Below are positions 1 through 8,510 of a stretch of DNA of 64,000 bases, one piece after another. This stretch comes from Oscillospiraceae bacterium (lineage in GTDB: Bacteria; Bacillota; Clostridia; Monoglobales; WRAG01). The stretch is from positions 42,185 through 106,184 of the forward strand of contig WRAG01000003.1 of NCBI GenBank assembly GCA_009780345.1, given 5' to 3'. The position numbers and the translations under genes were made by a program. How positions within the stretch are numbered: position 1 is the first letter of the stretch; each line of letters begins with the position of its first letter. Under the pieces are notes generated by a model, which saw nothing but the letters and a program-made list of their open reading frames with translations, searched no databases and was not told the origin of the DNA.

Positions 1-503
1 CAGGTAGAGTTGAGCGTGGACAACTTAACGTTTCTGAAGAAGTTGAAATCGTTGGATTCTCTGAAGAGTCTCGTAAAGTTGTTGTTACAGGTATCGAGAT
101 GTTCAGAAAACTTCTTGATTACGCTGAAGCGGGCGACAACATCGGCGCACTTCTTCGTGGTGTTGCAAGAGACGAAATCGAGCGTGGCCAAGTTTTGGCT
201 AAACCCGGTTCAATCAAACCGCACACAGCTTTTAAAGGCGAAGTTTACGTTTTGACTAAAGATGAGGGCGGACGTCATACTCCGTTCTTCACTAACTATC
301 GTCCGCAGTTCTATTTTAGAACGACTGACGTTACAGGCGTTGTTCATCTTCCTGACGGCGTTGAAATGTGTATGCCTGGAGATAACATCACTATGAGCGT
401 TGAGCTTACTACTAATATCGCTATCGAAACCGGATTGCGTTTCGCGATTCGTGAGGGTGGCAGAACAGTAGGTTCGGGCGTTGTTACTGAAATCGTGAAG
501 TAA
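1..503 (+). CDS. tuf: Elongation factor Tu, C-terminal part (5' end outside window)
   Basis: The frame is open from base 3 and encodes the last 166 residues of EF-Tu, the GTPase that brings aminoacyl-tRNA to the ribosome. The visible part is domain II ([17 protein letters not shown], then [20 protein letters not shown]) and domain III ([18 protein letters not shown], ending [10 protein letters not shown]), both close to the family consensus. The GTP-binding domain lies off the left edge. A strong hairpin terminator follows 28 bases after the stop, so tuf ends its transcription unit here. Confidence 0.97.
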   Translation, partial: GRVERGQLNVSEEVEIVGFSEESRKVVVTGIEMFRKLLDYAEAGDNIGALLRGVARDEIERGQVLAKPGSIKPHTAFKGEVYVLTKDEGGRHTPFFTNYRPQFYFRTTDVTGVVHLPDGVEMCMPGDNITMSVELTTNIAIETGLRFAIREGGRTVGSGVVTEIVK

Positions 504-530
504 ATTTAAGGTAGGGCTTAAGCCCATATA

Positions 531-567
531 AAATGCGCTTTAGGCTTATGCTTAAAGCGCATTTTTT
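531..567 (+). terminator. Rho-independent terminator of tuf
   Basis: A perfect 12-bp stem (aaatgcgcttta with taaagcgcattt, 10-nt loop) is followed by a T run. Confidence 0.85.
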
Positions 568-1150
568 AGGGCTTTGCCCTAAAAACCCATTTTCAGAGCG
601 AGGCTCTGCGGGCATCACGGCTGCGCCGTGGCATTAAGGGTGTTATCGAACACCCTTAATAATCCCCGAAAAACTTTTGACGGCAAAAGTTTTACCAAAA
701 CCGTCGCCACTATGTCCGCGACCCACAAGTCAAAAAGCGACTTGCGAGTGCCCCGCTGGACATGAGGGCGACACAAGTTAGCGAACCGCATTCGCGGAAA
801 GATTAACGAGATATAGCACTGCGCTCCGCTCGAAAGCGACACGCGCCTAAAAGCGCGAGATATTGTTTGGTTAGGGTGCGTTGATTGCAGCAACTTTCGC
901 CCGCGGTTCCGCCACAACGGTTTTTGTTGTGGTCGGGGAGGGCGACGGTTTTTGTCAAGTTTTTGACGCGCAAAAACTTGCTGGATTGGCAAGGACTGGT
1001 CCTTGCCGCGCCGCGCGCGCCCGCGCAATGCCCTAGGGCATACCCTAAAAGGTTTTAAGCCTGCCGCCGCAGCGGCAAAAATGGTCTAAGGCGCAACGCG
1101 CCTTGACCCCGCGTCCGCAGGCGCAAAAAAGGCATAGGACTTCGCCCTAA
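568..1150 (+). repeat. Composite hairpin repeat, family A copy 1
   Basis: This 580-bp non-coding stretch between tuf and pth consists of consecutive small inverted repeats. Recognisable modules are agggctttgccct at the left end, a 12-bp hairpin at 633-660, the tract aacttttgacggcaaaagtt near 673, a long-range pair gtcgcc/ggcgac around 703-776, cgcctaaaagcgcg, gtttttgacgcgcaaaaac near 960 and a terminal hairpin at 988-1007. The same modules in the same order recur near 24.5, 29.4 and 55.2 kb, and partly inverted near 6.5 kb. No credible gene lies inside; the ORFs here have no family resemblance and also recur with the repeats. Confidence 0.85.
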
Positions 1151-1167
1151 CGAAAGGAACACCAACC

Positions 1168-1758
1168 ATGCACCTAATCATCGGCCTCGGCAATCCGGGA
1201 ACTAAATACGTAAACACTCGGCACAACATCGGCTTCGATATTGTGGATTTTCTCGCACAATCAGAAGCCGCACCAAAAAAATCCGGCATATTTTCGCGCA
1301 ACAAGTCTGATTTCAAATCGAAACATCGCGCGCAAGTTTGCGAGTCAAGAATCGCAGGTAAAAAAGTCATTCTCGCGAAACCGCAAACATTTATGAACCT
1401 TAGCGGCGAAAGTGTTGCCGCCCTTGCGAAATTTTATAAAATTGAAAACGAAAATATCATTGTGATATATGACGATATAGATTTGCCGCTCGGCAAGCTT
1501 CGCCTGCGCCCCGGCGGCGGAAGCGGCGGGCACAACGGAATCAAAAGCATTATCTCCCACATCGGCGAAGATTTTTCCCGCGTTCGAATCGGAATCGGCG
1601 CGGATAAGCACGAAAATTTCGACACAGCCGACTACGTTCTTGGCAAATTTACGAAAAAAGAAACAGAAATCCTTATCCAAACGGCAAAAACCGCCACCGA
1701 GGCAATCGAAGCGATAGTAAAAAGTGGGATTAACGCCGCAATGAACGCGTACAATTAA
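1168..1758 (+). CDS. pth: Peptidyl-tRNA hydrolase
   Basis: The enzyme frees stalled peptidyl-tRNA by cleaving the ester bond between peptide and tRNA in the cytoplasm. The 196-residue product matches the usual family length and starts MHLIIGLGNPG. The signature residues are in place: Asn9 in GLGNPGTKY, His19 in TRHNIGF (catalytic), FMNLSG near 75-80, the Asp pair near 102-103, and GGGSGGHNGIKSI. A gaaagga ribosome site precedes the ATG. Its position directly before mfd is the common Clostridia/Bacilli arrangement. Confidence 0.97.
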   Translation: MHLIIGLGNPGTKYVNTRHNIGFDIVDFLAQSEAAPKKSGIFSRNKSDFKSKHRAQVCESRIAGKKVILAKPQTFMNLSGESVAALAKFYKIENENIIVIYDDIDLPLGKLRLRPGGGSGGHNGIKSIISHIGEDFSRVRIGIGADKHENFDTADYVLGKFTKKETEILIQTAKTATEAIEAIVKSGINAAMNAYN

Positions 1759-1761
1759 CCA

Positions 1762-1885
1762 GTTTGCGTCAAATCGCGTGAGATTTCGTCGAAACAAGAG
1801 GCAGAAAACCGCAGGCGTACAAGTGGTACGTTGAGGATTTTCCGTCTTGCAGTTTCGGCGGAAGGTCGCGTGATTTCACGCAAAT
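1762..1885 (+). repeat. Long imperfect palindrome between pth and mfd, family F copy 1
   Basis: The left arm (gtttgcgtcaaatcgcgtga, from 1762) and the right arm (gtcgcgtgatttcacgcaaa, ending about 1884) are reverse complements over about 33 bases with about 26 matches. The interior holds smaller inverted repeats such as gtac-aagtg-gtac. A second element with closely similar arms lies at 58183-58289. Confidence 0.7.
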
Positions 1886-1900
1886 CAATAGAGGTATAAA

Positions 1901-4900
1901 ATGAACGAAGTATTTTCTGAACTTATACAATCTATCGCTGACGGAATTTCTCCAATCAGCGTCACAGGTGTGTCGGACAGCAGTCGCGCGCACCTTATTT
2001 CGTGTATGCCGCAAACTGTGCACAAACTTGTAATCTCTCACTCCCACGTCGCCGCCCGCAAACTTTTTGAGGACTTAAAATTCTTCAGCGGCGAGGAAAA
2101 TGTGCTGTTTTTCCCAAATTCCGAGTTGCTATTCTACGACGTCGAAGCGGTGGGACGGGATATTATCACCGAACGCTTATCCGCGCTCGACAAACTGCAA
2201 ACTTCCAAAAAGCCGCTGACAATCGTAGCGACAATCGATGCCGTACTGTCGGCAACTTTCCCGCGCGAACTTTACGAAACTTTCACCACCGAAATCAAAG
2301 TCGGCGGCACGGTCGATCTGAACGAACTTTGCGAAACGCTGGTAACAATCGGCTACACCCGCGAGGATATGGTGGAGGGAAAGGGGCAATTCTCCCTCCG
2401 CGGCGGGATTTTGGACTTCTTTCCCCACTATTCGTCCATGCCATACCGCATAGAATTCTTCGACACCGACGTAGATTCGATAAGATTATTCGATGTCGAC
2501 AGTCAGCTAACCGTTCAAAAGGTCGATTCCGCGCGCATATCCCCGGCGGAAGAAATCATACTGCTCCCTTCACTACGGCAAGAGTTTGAGGAAAAAGGCT
2601 ACATCTTATCCCGCTCGCTAATGAAATATATCCCGCTGATATACCCCGAGGCTACTCGCTCTAGGTCCCTGCGGGACAAGAGCGAGTATGCTCCCGATAA
2701 TTCGACTACAATTTGCGAAAAATCACGCAAATCCAGTCTCATTTATCCCGACAAACTACCGAATTTACTGGATTACATCGACAGTCCAACCGTATTTTTC
2801 GACGAACCCGCGCGCGTTGCCGAATCCGCCGAAAAACTGGAACGAAACGTATCCGAAACCGTCGCCGAAATGTTGCTCCGCGGCGTTATTCCGCAGTTCG
2901 ACGGTGAGAAGCATTACATCTGCGACTATAATGAAACTATGGAACGTCTACTCGGCAACCAAGTCGTCGGCATATCTGGGCTTTCCCACCCAACGAGCGA
3001 TTTTCCGCCCAAAAAGCTAATCAGCATCACCTCAAAATCAATCGGCACGTTCCACGGCAAGATGGAATTCGCCGTGCAAGCGATAAAATCCTACCAAAAG
3101 CAAGATTACCAAGTGATTATCCTCGTCAACGGCGAATCTCGCGCCAAAAATTTTGCGCAATCCCTGCAAGACGAGGGAATTTCGATGACTTGTTCGCCTG
3201 ACCTCGACGAACCGCCCAAGCCGGGCGGCGTAATGGTTACCAACGGCGTAATCGACGGCGGATTCGAATATCCAACCGCGAAATTAGCGGTAATCTGCGA
3301 CAAAGAAATCTTCGGCGCGGATCATTTCGGCGACGGCAGGAAAAAAGGTGTTCGCCGCCCGGGCCGCAACAAAGGCAACAAAATCGACAGCTTCACCGAT
3401 CTTTCCATCGGCGATTTCGTGGTTCACCAAAACCATGGAATCGGTGAATACTTGGGAATCGAAACTAAAACGATACTTGGAATTACCCGCGATTATATTC
3501 GAATTAAATACAAGGGCGACGACCTTCTATATGTGCCAAGCGAGCAGCTCGACCACGTTTACAAATATATCGGCAAAGACGGCGCGTCCGTTCGGGTAAA
3601 TAAACTCGGCGGCGCCGAGTGGAACCGCGCAAAACAGCGTGTTCGCGCCGCGTGCGTTGATATGGCGAAAGAGCTTGTTGAACTTTACGCCGCACGCGAA
3701 AATATCCAAGGAATCGCCTACTCTCCCGATAACGAATTCCAACGGCAATTCGACGACAGTTTCCCCTACGAAGAAACCGACGATCAACTTATAAGCATCG
3801 ACGAAGTGAAAAAGGACATGCAGCGCCGCCGACCAATGGACAGGCTTCTGTGCGGCGATGTGGGTTACGGAAAAACCGAGGTTGCGCTCCGCGCGGCGTT
3901 TAAGGCGGTGCTTGACGGTTATCAAGTCGCCTACCTCGCGCCCACCACAATTTTGGTGAATCAGCATTTTAACACATTCCGCAAACGCATGAAAGAATTC
4001 GCGATTTCGGTCGAAATGCTATCTCGCTTCCGCACGCCTGCCGAACAAAAGGAAATTATCCGCAAACTCAAATCCGGCGAAATCGACATAATCATCGGCA
4101 CGCACCGACTTTTACAAAAAGATATTGAGTTCAAAAAATTAGGATTCCTAATCGTGGACGAAGAACAGCGATTCGGCGTCGCGCACAAAGAGCGAATCAA
4201 AGAAATCCGCAAAGAAATCGACGTTCTAACCCTCACAGCCACACCAATTCCGCGCACACTTCATATGTCGATGGTCGGAATCCGTGACATGAGCGTGATT
4301 CATCAACCGCCGAAAGACCGTTACCCTGTCGGGACATATGTTCTCGAATACGACGAGCAGGTAATAAAGGACGCGATTAAACGTGAACTCGACCGCGGCG
4401 GACAGGTGTTTTACCTCTCGAATCGCGTCAACGGCATATTCCGCGTCGCGACGAAAATCGTCGAACTGGTTCCCGAAGCCCGCGTCGGCGTCGGACACGG
4501 AAAAATGTCCGAGCGCGAGCTCGAAAACGTCATGCACGACTTACACGAGGGAAATATCGACGTTTTAGTATGCACAACCATCATCGAAACCGGGCTCGAC
4601 GTCCCGAATGTCAACACAATCATCATCGAAGACGCCGACCGAATGGGATTATCGCAGTTGTACCAACTTCGCGGACGCGTCGGGCGAAGCAATCGTCTGG
4701 CATACGCTTATCTAACGTTCCGCCGCGACAAAATCCTAACCGAAGTTGCCGAAAAACGCCTCCGCGCGATTCGCGAATTTACCGAATTCGGAAGCGGGTT
4801 CAAAATTGCCCTGCGCGACCTTGAAATCCGCGGCGCGGGCAATCTTATCGGCGCGCAGCAGCATGGACACATGGACGCCGTCGGCTACGATTTGTATTGC

Positions 4901-5425
4901 AAACTACTAGCCGAAGCGACGCAGGAAGCGCGCGGGCAAGCACCCGAAAAAAACGCCGATACGTTGGTGGACATCACTGTAAACGCTTACATTCCTGAAA
5001 ATTACATCGCCGCGCACCATTTGCGAATTTCGGCGTACAAACGAATCGCCGCAATCGAAACCGAGCAAGATTTATCCGACACTTACGCGGAATTGGAGGA
5101 CAGATTCGGCGACGTTCCGAATTCGGTCAAAAATTTGATGGAAGTCGCGCTTATAAAAAATATCGCGTCGAAACTTAAAATCACCGAAGTGCTTTGCAAG
5201 AGTGATGAGGTAATTTTCAAGTTTTTGCCCGAAAATCCGCCTAACATGCAGAGAATAGTAGATTTTATCGACAAATTCCCGCTTCAGCTAGAGCTGAACT
5301 TAAAAGCCAAAACTCCGAATTTCCGCTACAAACTCGCGCATAAAAAAGGTGATGAGGCGGAATATATTAACAAAATAAAAATATTTCTAAAAAAAGCTTT
5401 CCTTTTGGAAGATTATAGTGTATAA
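1901..5425 (+). CDS. mfd: Transcription-repair coupling factor
   Basis: Mfd is a DNA translocase that removes RNA polymerase stalled at lesions and recruits the UvrABC excision machinery. The 1174-residue product has the expected order: UvrB-like N-terminal domain (RGGILDFFP near 165), RNA-polymerase-interacting CarD-like domain near 502 (GDFVVHQNHGIGEYLGIE), RecG-like motor with Walker A GDVGYGKTEVAL near 650, motif II DEEQRFG near 750, TATPIPRTL, QLRGRVGRS, and a C-terminal TRCF domain. A nested palindrome sits in frame at codons 251-263. A typical ribosome site (agaggt) precedes the ATG. Confidence 0.97.
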   Translation: MNEVFSELIQSIADGISPISVTGVSDSSRAHLISCMPQTVHKLVISHSHVAARKLFEDLKFFSGEENVLFFPNSELLFYDVEAVGRDIITERLSALDKLQTSKKPLTIVATIDAVLSATFPRELYETFTTEIKVGGTVDLNELCETLVTIGYTREDMVEGKGQFSLRGGILDFFPHYSSMPYRIEFFDTDVDSIRLFDVDSQLTVQKVDSARISPAEEIILLPSLRQEFEEKGYILSRSLMKYIPLIYPEATRSRSLRDKSEYAPDNSTTICEKSRKSSLIYPDKLPNLLDYIDSPTVFFDEPARVAESAEKLERNVSETVAEMLLRGVIPQFDGEKHYICDYNETMERLLGNQVVGISGLSHPTSDFPPKKLISITSKSIGTFHGKMEFAVQAIKSYQKQDYQVIILVNGESRAKNFAQSLQDEGISMTCSPDLDEPPKPGGVMVTNGVIDGGFEYPTAKLAVICDKEIFGADHFGDGRKKGVRRPGRNKGNKIDSFTDLSIGDFVVHQNHGIGEYLGIETKTILGITRDYIRIKYKGDDLLYVPSEQLDHVYKYIGKDGASVRVNKLGGAEWNRAKQRVRAACVDMAKELVELYAARENIQGIAYSPDNEFQRQFDDSFPYEETDDQLISIDEVKKDMQRRRPMDRLLCGDVGYGKTEVALRAAFKAVLDGYQVAYLAPTTILVNQHFNTFRKRMKEFAISVEMLSRFRTPAEQKEIIRKLKSGEIDIIIGTHRLLQKDIEFKKLGFLIVDEEQRFGVAHKERIKEIRKEIDVLTLTATPIPRTLHMSMVGIRDMSVIHQPPKDRYPVGTYVLEYDEQVIKDAIKRELDRGGQVFYLSNRVNGIFRVATKIVELVPEARVGVGHGKMSERELENVMHDLHEGNIDVLVCTTIIETGLDVPNVNTIIIEDADRMGLSQLYQLRGRVGRSNRLAYAYLTFRRDKILTEVAEKRLRAIREFTEFGSGFKIALRDLEIRGAGNLIGAQQHGHMDAVGYDLYCKLLAEATQEARGQAPEKNADTLVDITVNAYIPENYIAAHHLRISAYKRIAAIETEQDLSDTYAELEDRFGDVPNSVKNLMEVALIKNIASKLKITEVLCKSDEVIFKFLPENPPNMQRIVDFIDKFPLQLELNLKAKTPNFRYKLAHKKGDEAEYINKIKIFLKKAFLLEDYSV
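2653..2688 (+). repeat. Nested palindrome inside the mfd reading frame
   Basis: A perfect 10-bp outer stem (tactcgctct/agagcgagta) encloses an inner 5-bp stem (gtccc-tgc-gggac). It encodes the odd stretch TRSRSLRDKSEYA in the weakly conserved N-terminal part of Mfd and keeps the frame open. It looks like an inserted palindromic element rather than native coding sequence. Confidence 0.6.
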
Positions 5426-5485
5426 TGCTCCTTGTATAATAAAATTTGAAAAAACAGCAAGATAAAAACGGAGGTAACGATTAAT

Positions 5486-6502
5486 ATGAAAAAGTGGATT
5501 ATTTTAGTGGTGGCATTAATTTTGGCGGCGGCGCTGGTTTGGTTCTTCTTTTTTAGAACCGGTGGCGCGACGGTTGCAACGGTAGACGGCGTAAACATTA
5601 CCGAGGACGATGTAAGTTTTAGAATGAGAGACGCCGAAAGCGCATTGTGGCCGGAATACAACGAAATGTTCCCCGACCACATGGATTTTGACTATGACGT
5701 AGAGTTCAGAGACGGATTAACGTTCGGCGAAGCTGTTCGCCAGGAAGCGGTTAGAATGGCGGCGACTGAAGCGCTTATCTTGCGTGAAGCGCGAAGATTG
5801 AACACAAATTCATTAAGCAGAGAAGAAATAGAACATGTAAACGAGCATATCTCAAGCACTCGTGAACATTTTGACGCAATGGAGCCGGGCGGATTTAACT
5901 CGGCGCTGCGCGATGCCGGATTCCGCGGCGAATCTCAATGGAGAGATGTTCTTGATAATCAGCGTATAATACAAAATACTATCGAGGCGATAATGGAAAA
6001 TCCTGACGAATTAGCAAGGCTTGCGCCATACATGAATGGCGACGATGACGACGAAAGTCCGACAAGCAGAGCAGACGCTATTTACGCAAGAATTCAAGCG
6101 GGCGAAGATTTCGACACTTTAATGCACTTATACAGCGAAGATCCCGGTTTGGCAAGCTATCCCGACGGTTACACTTTCGGACCTATGGAAATGGTTCCCG
6201 AGTTCGAGCAAGGCACTCGTGAACTTGCAATAGGCGAAGTAAGCCGCCCAATTCGAACTACTCACGGATACCATATTATAATGCGTATCGCACCTTTTGA
6301 AGATGGCATGTTGCGTCCGCTTGGCGAAGACGAAAGTTTGTCAGATTTATACGCGGCTAAACATATCCTAATCAGCGCCGGCGCTCCGGGCAATGATCAA
6401 ATGCAAGCTATTTTCGAGGCGTTTGAAGCTATGGCTCGACAAGCTAATATCGTTTTCTTACCTGCGCTTAACAACATTCGGGTTGCGCCTCAAGAAGACT
6501 AA
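5486..6502 (+). CDS. Membrane-anchored PpiC/SurA-type peptidyl-prolyl isomerase
   Basis: The 338-residue protein probably helps fold exported proteins on the outer face of the membrane. Residues 4-24 form one hydrophobic segment without a lipobox cysteine, so it is likely membrane-anchored or secreted. A SurA_N/PrsA-like region (VATVDGVNITEDDVSFRM) follows, then a parvulin domain around 195-285 (DAIYARIQAGEDFDTL, YTFGPMEMVPEFE, then THGYHIIMRI). It has a ggaggt ribosome site and follows mfd by 60 bp, the usual place for a PrsA-like gene in Clostridia. A terminator follows. Confidence 0.85.
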   Translation: MKKWIILVVALILAAALVWFFFFRTGGATVATVDGVNITEDDVSFRMRDAESALWPEYNEMFPDHMDFDYDVEFRDGLTFGEAVRQEAVRMAATEALILREARRLNTNSLSREEIEHVNEHISSTREHFDAMEPGGFNSALRDAGFRGESQWRDVLDNQRIIQNTIEAIMENPDELARLAPYMNGDDDDESPTSRADAIYARIQAGEDFDTLMHLYSEDPGLASYPDGYTFGPMEMVPEFEQGTRELAIGEVSRPIRTTHGYHIIMRIAPFEDGMLRPLGEDESLSDLYAAKHILISAGAPGNDQMQAIFEAFEAMARQANIVFLPALNNIRVAPQED

Positions 6503-6518
6503 TTAATGAGAATATTAA

Positions 6519-6548
6519 AAAAGAGTGCGAAAGCACTCTTTTTTTTAG
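6519..6548 (+). terminator. Rho-independent terminator after the PpiC gene
   Basis: The stem aagagtgc/gcactctt has a GAAA tetraloop and is followed by eight T residues. Confidence 0.9.
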
Positions 6549-7060
6549 GGCTTCGCCCTAAAACCCGATTTTCAGATCAAGTCGTTGCCGCCTTTTGCCC
6601 TTGTCAGGGCAGGATGACAAGGATTTATCGAAATCCTTGTCAATCCACGAAAAACTTTAAAAAGTTTTATCAAACATGCGTCGCACACGCGCTATGGCGC
6701 TATTGTGACCGCGCCGCTATAAAGATGTGCAAACATCTACGTATTAGTCAAGTGCCTACGGCGGCAAAAGCCGCAATGCTCAACTGAAAGCGGCAGTATA
6801 TCTCGCTAGTCTTTCCGTGAACGCGGTTAGCTAACTTCTGTCGCCCTCATGTCCAGCGGGGTACCTGCGCGCTTTTTGCGTGAGTCGCGGACATAGTAGG
6901 CGACGGTTTTGATAAAACTTTTGCCGTCAAAAGTTTTTCGGGGTTTGTCAAGGGTATTCGACAATACCCTTGACGGTCTTATGCCCTAGGGCATACCCTA
7001 AAAAGGTTTTAAGCTAGCCCCAGCAGCCACAAAAAGATTCGCCCTAAAACCCCACGGCGC
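6549..7060. repeat. Composite hairpin repeat, family A copy 2 (partly inverted)
   Basis: This region lies between convergent genes. The left end has agggcttcgccct and a 12-bp hairpin at 6615-6642. The part from about 6790 to 6975 is the reverse complement of the backbone seen at 633-820, including gtcgccctcatg, the tract aaaacttttgccgtcaaaag and a 12-bp hairpin at 6947-6974. The copy therefore carries one direct and one inverted half. I see no gene inside. Confidence 0.8.
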
Positions 7061-7068
7061 GTTGCGCA

Positions 7069-7818
7069 TTAACCCCGTTTTTTCGCCAACCGCTCGCCGT
7101 CAAGCCCGTTTCTCAAATTCGTCACAATAAACAGAACAAGCAAAACCGCAACGTTAATCGCCATGATTTGCAACATGCCTTCAGGAATCGCTGCAACCCC
7201 CTCGATGACTTGAACCGTGCCATCAGGCATTTCAAGAATTGTCCCGCCCGTCTGCCGAATAAAAATATTCATCTGCTGAACAAAAGTGAAACGGAACATA
7301 TTCGCTAAAGCTTCGTTCGCGACGGCAAAGATAGGGCCAATCCCCAAAACTAATGCGATAATCATAGTAAACGGCGCAAATTTCGAAAGCCCAAGTGTCG
7401 TTCCAAGCAATATCGAACATACTATGCCAAGCATACAAAGAATTAGGAAATTGATCATAACCTCGCCCGAAAATCCTGCCATAAGCCCGAATAAATACAA
7501 AACTCCGAGTGATACCATTAAGAACACTCCGCTTGTCGCAATCAAATATTGCCACGGTTTAACTCCCGCCATTCCCATAAACCGCAAATTCATGGTCGAA
7601 CGATCTTCGGTGATAATATAAGATGCGTTTCCTATCATCGAAATACCCGCAAACATAAGAACGAACTGCGAAACAATAATCGCTCTGGCATCTCCCGCGT
7701 CTGTAAGCATAAGCATCAAAAAAGGTATAAGCAAAAACGACGCAGGCGTGCCGAATAGTGAAGGATTTTTGAAAAAACTTTTCAATTGTTTAGTAAATAT
7801 GGCTTTTATGTTTCTCAT
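7069..7818 (-). CDS. ABC transporter permease, ABC-2 type
   Basis: The 249-residue protein has about six hydrophobic segments and the layout of ABC-2 exporter permeases: a cytoplasmic start (MRNIKAIFTKQLKSFFKNPS), a first helix near 25-45 and a conserved stretch around YIITEDRSTMNLRFMGMAGV. It overlaps the ATPase gene by 4 bp, so the two form one exporter. The substrate cannot be read from sequence. It is the last gene of the padR-led leftward operon. Confidence 0.85.
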   Translation of the reverse strand: MRNIKAIFTKQLKSFFKNPSLFGTPASFLLIPFLMLMLTDAGDARAIIVSQFVLMFAGISMIGNASYIITEDRSTMNLRFMGMAGVKPWQYLIATSGVFLMVSLGVLYLFGLMAGFSGEVMINFLILCMLGIVCSILLGTTLGLSKFAPFTMIIALVLGIGPIFAVANEALANMFRFTFVQQMNIFIRQTGGTILEMPDGTVQVIEGVAAIPEGMLQIMAINVAVLLVLFIVTNLRNGLDGERLAKKRG

Positions 7819-8510
7819 AATTCCACCCCCGTAAGTTGTAAGAATACCGATTCTAAATCCGGCACGGTTTTTATCGAGTTATACCGCTCGCAAATTTCGT
7901 TCGGATTGCCCTGCTCAACAATCTTCCCATCATGCAAAAGAGCGATACGATCGCAAAGTTTTAACGCCTCATCCATGTTGTGCGTGGTCAAAAATATCGT
8001 CGCGCCCTGCTCTCGAAGCTCCTGCAAGAGTTTACAAACCCCTTTAGACGTTCCCGGGTCAAGCGCGGACGTCGGCTCGTCTAAAAACAAAAGTTTCGGC
8101 GAATACAATATCGCGCGTGCAAGCGCAAGCCTCTGCGTCATTCCGCGAGAGAGCTTTGACACCGTCTTTTTCGCCGAATCTTCTAATCCAACGGTTTTCA
8201 AAACTTCCATCGGCTTATTTTTCGGCAGTCCGTAAATTTGCGCGTACAAATTCAGGTTTTCCAAGCAATTCAAGTGCGGATACAGCCCGCCGATGTCCAG
8301 CATAATCCCGATTTCATGCGGATTCGCAATCACTTCTTTATTTCCGCCGTCCTCTTTAAGCATACCGGTAAGTATGTTGATAATCGTCGTCTTTCCCGCA
8401 CCCGAAGGGCCAAGCAAGCCGAAAATCTCACCCTTTTTTACGTTGAAACTGACATCAGACAAAACAGTCTGCCCGCCAAACGTCTTTTCAATGTTTTCCA
8501 TTTTAATCAA
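7815..8510 (-). CDS. ABC transporter ATP-binding protein
   Basis: The 231-residue nucleotide-binding subunit energises the adjacent permease. It shows Walker A (GPSGAGKTTIIN, near 35), an ABC signature that reads LSRGMTQRLALARAI instead of the usual LSGGQ, Walker B ([13 protein letters not shown]) and the switch His in LTTHNMDEA. It overlaps its neighbours by 4 bp on both sides, which indicates translational coupling. Such pairs in PadR-regulated operons often export drugs or peptides; that role is inferred here. Confidence 0.92.
   Translation of the reverse strand: MIKMENIEKTFGGQTVLSDVSFNVKKGEIFGLLGPSGAGKTTIINILTGMLKEDGGNKEVIANPHEIGIMLDIGGLYPHLNCLENLNLYAQIYGLPKNKPMEVLKTVGLEDSAKKTVSKLSRGMTQRLALARAILYSPKLLFLDEPTSALDPGTSKGVCKLLQELREQGATIFLTTHNMDEALKLCDRIALLHDGKIVEQGNPNEICERYNSIKTVPDLESVFLQLTGVEL

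Noticed and set aside
615..1028. Minus-strand ORF of 137 codons in the tuf-pth gap, with similar ORFs at 29634-29939 and 24543-24881
   Set aside because: The similar peptides (for example QSLPIQQVFARQK and QSLTIQQTFARQK) are translations of family A repeat DNA; no ribosome sites, no family match, and the DNA shows stem-conserving changes instead of codon constraint.
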